DNA from: an uncultured Ruminococcus sp.
GTDB taxonomy: Bacteria; Bacillota; Clostridia; Oscillospirales; Ruminococcaceae
Direction: 5' to 3'
Length of the DNA stretch: 8,388 nt
NCBI GenBank assembly: GCA_946183385.1
Contig: CAMHBN010000068.1
Coordinates: forward strand, 1-8,388
Part shown: positions 1 to 7,100 of the stretch, in pieces
Numbering within the stretch: the first letter of the stretch is position 1
Layout: each line of letters opens with the position of its first letter
Position numbers and translations under genes: made by a program
The notes under the pieces: model-generated
Seen by the model: the letters and a program-made list of their open reading frames with translations, nothing else
What the model was told of the DNA's origin: nothing
The model's database searches: none

Positions 1-926
1 TCAAGCTTTGTGCAGTCTGCGAGCGCCGAGCCTCCGAGCGTCTTCAAGCCCTTCGGGACTTCAAATTCGGTTATCGCAGCTCCTGCGAAGCACTTGCTGC
101 CTATAGCCTCACAGCGTCCCGCAAAAGTAACCTTTCCGAGCGACTTGCAGCGCCCGAAAGCGGATTCGCCGAGTGACACTCCGTCGGGGAGCTGTATCGC
201 CGTAAGAGCGATACAGTACGAAAAAGCTTCCTTGCCGATGGTCTTCACGGTCGTGGGAATGGATATCGCCTTCAGCTTGTCGCAGCTGTAGAAGCAGTAC
301 TGCGGGATAGCCTCGAGCTCCTCGGGGAATACGACATACTGGAGCTCATTGCAGTCGTTGAATGTGCTCTCGCCGAGCACAGCCGTCTTGCCCTCGAATA
401 TTACCTTGTTGAGCGTGCGGCAGTTGTTGAACGCCCTTGCGCCGAAGGTAACGCCGTCGGGAAGGCTGAGGTATTCAAGCCCGTCGCAGCCTGCGAAGCA
501 GTCGTTTCCGAGCTTGATGCCGTCGGGGAGTATGACACGTGAGAGCGCGTCACAGTTGCTGAAGCAGCTGTTTCCGAGGCTCTCGGCACCCTCGGGTATC
601 TCGATGCCTATGAGTGACGGATTCTCCGCGAATGCATTCACTCCCACGGTCTTGATCCCCGCGGACATATTTACAGTAACGAGCTTGTTGCAGTTGTAGA
701 AAGCCTCTTCACCTATCACAGTGACTGTGTCGGGGATAGTAACCTCACTGAGCGCGTCGCAGTCGCGGAATGCACGGTAGGCTATGGAAGTGATACCATC
801 GGGTATAGTCACCGAGGTCAGCGCCTTGCCCTTGAAGGCATTCTTGCCGATAGCCGTAACTGCTGCTCCGTCGATCTCGGCGGGGATGACGACATCTGTC
901 GCCGTGCCGTTATAGGCTGTTATGGT
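1..926 (-). repeat. Tandem LRR_5/BspA-like repeats in the LRR protein
   Basis: Thirteen protein repeats begin at about residue 72, and the array is still running at the left edge. Examples are TSVTIPDGITSIAYRAF, SEVTIPDTVTVIGEEAF and KAISIPTTVKTIGKEAF. Units are 23 residues, but those with VxLG or VxFG in the middle (starting near residues 200, 222 and 313) are 22, a one-residue deletion before the LG/FG. Nine repeats carry a cysteine four residues before the next repeat (127, 150, 196, 218, 240, 263, 286, 309, 331), and another follows at 376. Some carry an extra Cys just before the conserved Phe (192, 214, 282, 350). Confidence 0.92.
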
Positions 927-1139
927 GAGCTCGCCACTCTCCTGCTTGGATGTGGAAAATTCGGGGAGCTCCGCGGGAGCGTCGGCAGTTTTTGCCGACG
1001 TCTCCTCAGGAAGAGCTATTGTATTCATCACAGCCTGCTCGCCCTCTGCGACAGTGCCTGCTCCCGCAAACGGGACCGATGTCACCGTGAGCGAGGCGCT
1101 GAGAACTGCCGAGAGCAGCTTTTTATTCAGTTTCTTCAT
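1..1139 (-). CDS. Secreted BspA-like leucine-rich-repeat protein (3' partial)
   Basis: The frame is open from the ATG at 1137-1139 to the left edge, giving 379 complete codons and no stop, so the C-terminus is missing. Residues 1-27 look like a signal peptide: a basic start (MKKLNKK), a hydrophobic core and an AGA cleavage site before G28. Residues 28-70 are a low-complexity Ala/Glu/Thr/Ser linker. From about residue 72 there are 13 tandem repeats of 22-23 residues with the pattern (S/T)xVxIPDGhxxIGxxAFxxCxxL, the LRR_5/BspA-like type. Proteins of this family are usually extracellular and mediate binding or adhesion; no enzyme motif is seen. The start is supported by an AAAGGAG sequence 8 bases upstream. 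The gene follows the giant dockerin gene by 14 bases, which implies an operon. Ruminococcal LRR proteins often end in a dockerin, but this end is outside the window. Family assignment is firm; the ligand is unknown. Confidence 0.93.
   Translation of the reverse strand, partial: MKKLNKKLLSAVLSASLTVTSVPFAGAGTVAEGEQAVMNTIALPEETSAKTADAPAELPEFSTSKQESGELTITAYNGTATDVVIPAEIDGAAVTAIGKNAFKGKALTSVTIPDGITSIAYRAFRDCDALSEVTIPDTVTVIGEEAFYNCNKLVTVNMSAGIKTVGVNAFAENPSLIGIEIPEGAESLGNSCFSNCDALSRVILPDGIKLGNDCFAGCDGLEYLSLPDGVTFGARAFNNCRTLNKVIFEGKTAVLGESTFNDCNELQYVVFPEELEAIPQYCFYSCDKLKAISIPTTVKTIGKEAFSYCIALTAIQLPDGVSLGESAFGRCKSLGKVTFAGRCEAIGSKCFAGAAITEFEVPKGLKTLGGSALADCTKL
1059..1139 (-). other. Signal peptide of the LRR protein
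   Basis: Residues 1-27 begin MKKLNKKLLS, continue with an Ala/Leu/Val/Ser core and end at VPFAGA before GTVAEG. A basic n-region, hydrophobic h-region and A-G-A at positions -3 to -1 are as expected for Sec export and signal peptidase I. No lipobox cysteine is present, so it is not predicted to be a lipoprotein. Confidence 0.85.
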
Positions 1140-1147
1140 ATATCTCT

Positions 1148-1154
1148 CTCCTTT
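1148..1154 (-). promoter_or_regulatory. Ribosome-binding site of the LRR gene
   Basis: Read on the minus strand, AAAGGAG (1154 down to 1148) lies 8 bases before the ATG at 1139. This is a near-perfect Shine-Dalgarno match with good spacing, and it fixes the start of the LRR gene. Its first A is the last base of the TGA stop of the giant gene, so ribosomes finishing the upstream gene release on top of this site. This fits translational coupling (inference). The 14-base gap has no room for a promoter or terminator. Confidence 0.88.
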
Positions 1155-4100
1155 CACAGGGTCTCTTTGCCCGTTGATGCAGCCGCATAGATAGCGAGTA
1201 TCTTTGAAGCGTCCTTTGCGTCGATGAGCGAGTCGTTGTTCATATCTGCCGCCTTCTTCTGTACGTCGGTCAGATTGCCCTCCTTGCCCGAGGACATCAT
1301 CGAGTAGTAAACGAGTACCATCGTTGCGTCCTTGGCATCGACCCTGCCGTCGTTGTTGACGTCGCCGAGCTTATACTCCTCGGCAGAAGCCTCCACGCCG
1401 CTCATTGCATCGTAGAGTACCTTTTCCGCTGACAAGCCGCTTCCCTTGAGGGTAATGCCGCCTGTTGCAACGTCATACTTCGAGAGGTCGATGTTCTTGG
1501 TAGAGCTCTCACCTGCTGCTATATCATTGAAGGATACAGTGTCAAGGACTCTGCCCGTCATGAGCTCGGAAACAGTGATGTCGTCCGAGCCTGCGGCTGT
1601 ACCGTTGTTGGCAACGGTTATGGCGAGAGTATTGTTGTCTGTCTTTTCAGCGGAAATATCAAGCACGCTGAACTCTGCCGAGAGCTTGAATGTGCTGTCA
1701 TCAGCGAATGTGTCGGTATCCTCTGCGGTATTCACGCTTACCGTGAACTCCTTCGATGTGTCGGGAGTTATCTCACCTTCAACGTGTACCACGCCGTTGA
1801 CGGGCAGCTCGCACTCGACTACCTTGTCAAATACAGCCTTTCCGTCCTCGCCCGCTATAGTCACATGAACGCCGTTCAGTGCGCTGTCGCCGCGGTTCTC
1901 TACGGTGATGTCAACGGGCATAGCCTCGCCTGCTCTGTAGTCGTCCTCGTCGAAGTCAACGTCAATGACAGCGATATTGCTGATGCAGCTGATGTCAAGA
2001 GTTACGATGCCGCTCGACGTGATAACATCGTCTGCTGTTATCTCGGTCTTTGTGCGGTCCATGACTGTCATTATCTTGTCGCCGTACGAAACAGCCTGTA
2101 CATTTCTGAGGTACTGTCCCTGCTCTGTGAGCTTGATGGGCTCGCCCCACTTGCCCGAAGCGCTGTCGTATACGGATTCATAGAGGTTGGAGCTCTTCTC
2201 GCCGTCAGCGGCAGTCCATAAGATATGGTCGCCCTCTATCTCGAAGCCCGCACATACAGCTGAAATGCCCTCATCGAAGAGGTATTCTGCGTCTGTGAGG
2301 TTCTCTGAACGGCGGATATTCTCCTTCTGCTGCCAGTAGAGGCAGCTGTCGCTGTCGGAAGCAGCCTTTGCAAACACGGGTGCCGAAACATAACCCGATG
2401 CGATAGCATAAGGCTGGAGCTCGCCGTACTTTATCGTGCGGAGAGTGCGGTCTTCCTCGGTAGTGAGGTCGTTGTCATCGTCAGAGACGTAAACGATGTA
2501 GAGACGGTCATTGTGCGGAGCTGCTGTGATGTCCGTGATAGCGCTTGCACCCTCGAGTACAGCCTCGGGAGCGCTCCAGCCGCCCTCGCCGAGCTCCGAT
2601 ACCATGATGGAATTTGCATTGTCTGTGCCGAGGTAGCTGTTTTCGGTATTCGATACCCATACAGCGTATACCTCATCGCCTACCATAGTGATGACAGGCT
2701 TCTTGTCGAGCACGTTACCGTCAGTCGTAATTGCAGAGGGCTCACCGAATGTGTCTGTCTCCGTATCGAATTCGGATACTGCTATGTTCTGTGCAGCAGT
2801 CCAGTCAGTGAGCTCTGCCTCGTCGGTCAGACCATCGGCTGTGTTCTGGTAGATGAGGAACATCCTGCTGCCGTCAGTCCACAGATAAGGAGCGAAATCG
2901 CCCGTCTCGTCTGCATCGACCTGAGCGGGAGCGCTCCAGCCGCCGTCAGCGGTGTATACGCTGTACATAAGTCTGTATGCGTTAACAGCGTCGCGGTTCG
3001 GATCGCCGTCAAGGTATACCATAACGAGCTTGTCGCCGATGACCCCGAGCTGTATCTGGGACTCGTCGAGTGTTCCGCTTGCGAGCTCTGTGAGAGCAAG
3101 GTAGCCGTTATCGCCCGATATCTTCTTATTGTCGCCCGAGATCCATACGCTGCCGCTAATATCTCCGTCGAGAGTATACTGCGATTCGTCGTACATCGCC
3201 GAGAACAAGCCTCCGAGCGCAGCCGTCTTGCCCTGCTGCTTGTCACGTTTCGAGTACAGGACTATCGGGTCATCAGAGCTGAACATCGACTTTTTGATCT
3301 CGAACGGTCCGATGTACGCCTTCGCCCCGACCTCATATTCGTACGTTATCTTATTCAATCCGATATCCTCGGGGACCAGAGAGATTATTGTAACATAGAA
3401 GGATATCTTGATCTCACCGTATGCACCTGCAGCTATAGCTCCTGCGACACCTGCACCTGCGAACACCTCGCCGGATACGGTGAAATCCGCCGCAAGGCTG
3501 CCTGTGATATCAAGGTCGCCGTTGTTGCATTCGATAGTGAATGTAGTGTTGATATTGAGCTTCAGACCTACTCCGACGCTTATCGCTACGGGGACGGACA
3601 CAAGAACGATAGTTGTCTCCCACTCATACTTGAACTCAAACTGGAACAGGAGCTGTCCGCGGAATACCACGCCGCCTGTACGGACGGACTCCGCAAAGCC
3701 CTTCTTCGGGTCGTAGCTTGCCGAGAGAGCACCCAGTACCTTCAGGTCGAAGCTTGTCTCGCCGTCCTTGAACTTGAACGGGTTCTTCTTGATGGGAGCC
3801 TTCTTAATGTCCTCGGCTACCTGCTTGGCTGTCTTGCCCTTGTAATCCTCGATTACCTTCTGAGCTGCCTTAAACTCCTTCTGGATGCGCTTGTCTTCCT
3901 TTTCCTCGGGCTCCTCACCCTTTATCTTCGCAAGAAGATCATATTCGGGATCAAAGAGAATGATCGAGGCAAAGCCCTCGTCGTCAAGTGACAGCTTGAC
4001 AGGCAGATTAAGGTTGTCGAGCTTGAACGTATGACCGCCGATTATGGGCAGATCATCGTTGAACTCGTACTCGAACGACTTTCCGAGCTTCATTGTGCCG

Positions 4101-7100
4101 TTATACTTGCCCCACGAGTAAGCATCGTCCTCGGGATCACCGACGGGACCGGGAGTATCAATAAATCCGCCGTTTCCGTCTACGTATCCCTCCTGGAGAT
4201 GACCCTGCTCATATTCTCTGCCCTGTTCTTCTTCCTCTTCCTTCTCGTCCTCCTTATACATACCGCTCGATTCAAGCTGTATGTAGTCTATGCCGTTCTG
4301 ATAGCCGACGTAAGGAAGCATCTCCCTGCGCTTGTAGCCGCCGCAGGTAACGGTCATGATATGCTGTTCTTTCGGGTCTGTCGGAAGGTCGAGAACAACG
4401 TAGCCCTCATCTTCTGTTGAAGCTTCAGTGCCGTTGAACTTTACTGTAGCGTTCTTGAGCGGCTTCTGATACTTACCGCCCGTAACAAAGAGTACAAACT
4501 GTGTATCGTGGTCGTATTTTATCTCCTTGAGCTCTTCAATGATGATGAACTCGGTATTCGGTACCACGCTGAGAGAAACGGGTATGCGCGAGCCGTTGAG
4601 CACCTTCAGCGAAGCATTCACAACGTCGAGGCGGCTGTCATAGAAGCTGTCCTCGCCCACGCCGTCAATGCCTTCAAATACGTCCATGCACTCGTAGATA
4701 ACGCTGTACGTGAAGCCCGGCTCGAGAGTCTCGAGAGCCGGCTCGTCGGTGGGGAGTATCCTTACGTACTTGCCGTTCTTCTTAATGCTCCTCTGGTAGA
4801 TATGCGGCATCTTGCTGTTTGCATTGCCGAGAGCGCTGGAAACGATGGCTCCGACGTCTGTATTCGGGCAGTATACATCAACAGGGCAGTTGTTCGTCAT
4901 ACGCACCTCGAAAACGAAGCGGTTGTTGAAAAGCTGCTCGGGAACGATGATATCAACTGCAACAGCCTTCTCGCCGTATACAGTGATAGGCTCATCGGGT
5001 GTGAACTCGGCTGTGATGTCCTCGTTGAAGCGGTCGAGGTGACCCGAGTACGAAGCCGAGATGTTATAGGTACCGTCCTTGTCGCCGCGGATTATCCAGT
5101 CGATATCCTTGAACGACTTACCCTCAAGGGTCTCGAACGAAACGTTCGCAGCGTCGCTCTTCTCGGTATCGACGAGAGTGAGTCCGTCGGGGAGATTGAG
5201 CTTTACCTCGTTCTGCGAGATCGTGTACTGCTCGTCTGCGTTGTTGTATACCGTAAGGCTTGCGTGGAAGAATTCCTTGAGGAAGCTCGCCTTTACGGGA
5301 ACTGTCATAGTGATAAGGGTATCGACCTCGTTGGTATCGGGGTTGATGTTGACGTAAACGGGCTTGGTAACTGAGCCGCCTGTACCGCCGCCGCCCCAGC
5401 TGCCGCCGCCCCAGCCGCCGAACCAGCCGCCGCCTCCTACAATGCCGCCCTTGCCGTTGGCGTAGAAGTGCATTCTGCCCTTGTCCTGCTCGTGAGCCTT
5501 ATAGGTGATGTTCACCTCGACCTCAACGATGTGCTGGTTCTCGGGAGCAGTTATATCTATACCTGCTGCCTTTATCTCATCGAGCTTCATGCGCTCGACC
5601 TTGAAATCTGCTGTGACTATGTCTTCCTGAGTAACCGTGAAGTAGAAGCAGTTGCCCGTACCCGCGAGGATGGTGCACTCCTTCTCTGCGGGGAGGTAGC
5701 CGTCGCCGAAAACGCCGATAGTGTGGAGTCCCGCTACAGTTGTGAAAGTTACCTTACCGTTGGAATCGGTGCTGAGCTTCTTCTGACGCTCCTGACCGAG
5801 GTCAACGTAAACGTTTATGCCGCCTGCGGGCTTGCCGTCGGTGGTCTTTACGAATACTGTGGATTCGCCCATGAGCACGCGCTCGATGACCTCGATAGTG
5901 CGCTCGCAGGTCGAAACAAGTCCCTGCTCGTTGGTGCAGGTGAGCTTGGCAGTGTATGTGCCTGTTTCGGTGTACTTGTGTATGAACTTAGCCGTAGCGG
6001 CAGAGGTGTCGCTTACGGAGGTGCCGTCGCCGAAGTCGAGGACTATCGACTCGATACCGTAGTAATCACGGCAGCCTGTCGCGTCGAAGATATACTCAAC
6101 GCCCTTCTGCTGAGCGTTCTCTACCACGAGTGAAGCCTCGGGAGCGGTGTATATCTTGACGGGAGATGTCTCCTTATAGGTCATTATGCCGTTTGAGCAG
6201 TAAGCCTCGACCTTGTAGGTAACAGTTCCCGCAGCATTTACGCTGTAATCGGTGAAGAGGTACTCGCCCTCCTTCTCGGCGTCTGCCTCCATGGAGCCTA
6301 TACGCTGCCATGAACCGTTATTAGCCTTTTTGTAGATGTAGTAGCCCGTGGAGAGCTTGTTCTCCTCTGCCTTCCATGTAAGGGCGATGTGGTCGGAGAG
6401 CTGCTCCGCATTTATCTCCTTGATGTCGGTGAAGGAGTTGTCAACGGTGTACTTTACGGTCTTTGTTTCAGCGCTCAGACCTGCTCCGTCAACTGCGTTA
6501 ACTCTGACCTCGACGGAATCTGCCTTGAGCGCAGCCGCGGGGAGAGTTCCCTCTGCAACGGTGTAGTAATCGTTGATTTCCTTGAACTCGGCAAAGCTCT
6601 TGAACTCGTCATCCTCGCCGAGACGGTACTCCATCGTCACGGAAGCGAGCTTTACGTTGTCGCTTACGAGCGCGGATACCTTGTTGTGTACAGTGCTGAG
6701 CACCTCTGTCTCAGCGGGTGAAACGCTGACTATCTCGGGCTTTTCGTTGTCCTCCTTGAGAACAGCGCTTACAGCCTCTGACATAGCGCTCTCGTTGCCT
6801 GCCGCGTCGATAGCGGTGAGCTTGTAGAAGTAGGTCTTGCCTGTCTCGGCTGACCTGTCGAAGTAGTTGAGCGAGCTGCTCTTTGTGAGGATAGCTTTGT
6901 AATCGCCGTCCTCCGCGTCGCTTCTGTAGAGCGAGAAGTACGCCGACTCGGTCTTGTCCTCGTAGGGCTCCCACTTGAGCTCGATAGCGTTCGAGTCGGA
7001 GGAAGCGCTGAACTTTGTGGGCGCTTCGGGAGCAGTACGCTTGATGACGTACTCGTATACAGCCGAGAGCTCGCCCTTGTTACCCGACTTGTCAACAGCG

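Noticed and set aside
1140..1153. A promoter or terminator between the two genes
   Set aside because: Only 14 bases separate them and these are filled by the Shine-Dalgarno sequence and its spacer. No stem-loop or -10/-35 pair fits there.
1..1194. Plus-strand open frames at 10-291, 349-699 and 922-1194
   Set aside because: They overlap the LRR gene, whose minus-strand frame has a signal peptide, a ribosome-binding site and 13 regular repeats. The periodic look of the plus-strand frames is only the mirror of those repeats.
3380..3619. Transmembrane helices in the giant protein
   Set aside because: The hydrophobic run is broken every few residues by Gly, Asn, Asp, Thr or Lys and alternates polar and apolar as beta strands do. 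With a dockerin further downstream, a secreted beta domain is likelier than a membrane anchor.
2513..3991. A 492-residue open frame on the plus strand
   Set aside because: It lies antisense within the giant gene, has no Shine-Dalgarno or recognisable domain, and is rich in Cys, Arg and Leu as expected from reading the codon-biased coding strand backwards. The minus-strand frame contains clear propeller and beta-domain motifs over the same bases.
4717..4741. Hairpin CCGGCTC...GAGCCGG as a regulatory structure
   Set aside because: It arises from repeated CTC-GAG (Leu-Glu) and GAG-CCG/GCT codons in EPALETLEPG, inside a conserved-looking protein stretch. There is no U-tract and no gene boundary nearby.
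5041..5100. RGD tripeptide as an integrin-binding motif
   Set aside because: It sits in an IIRGDKDGTYNI turn of a beta domain where RGD is likely chance. Nothing else in the window points to host-cell integrin binding.
4508..5374. A 288-residue open frame on the plus strand, with a 221-residue one at 5468-6133
   Set aside because: Both are antisense shadows of the same gene. The minus strand over these bases encodes CnaB-like and PKD domains with strong motifs, and the plus-strand products show none.
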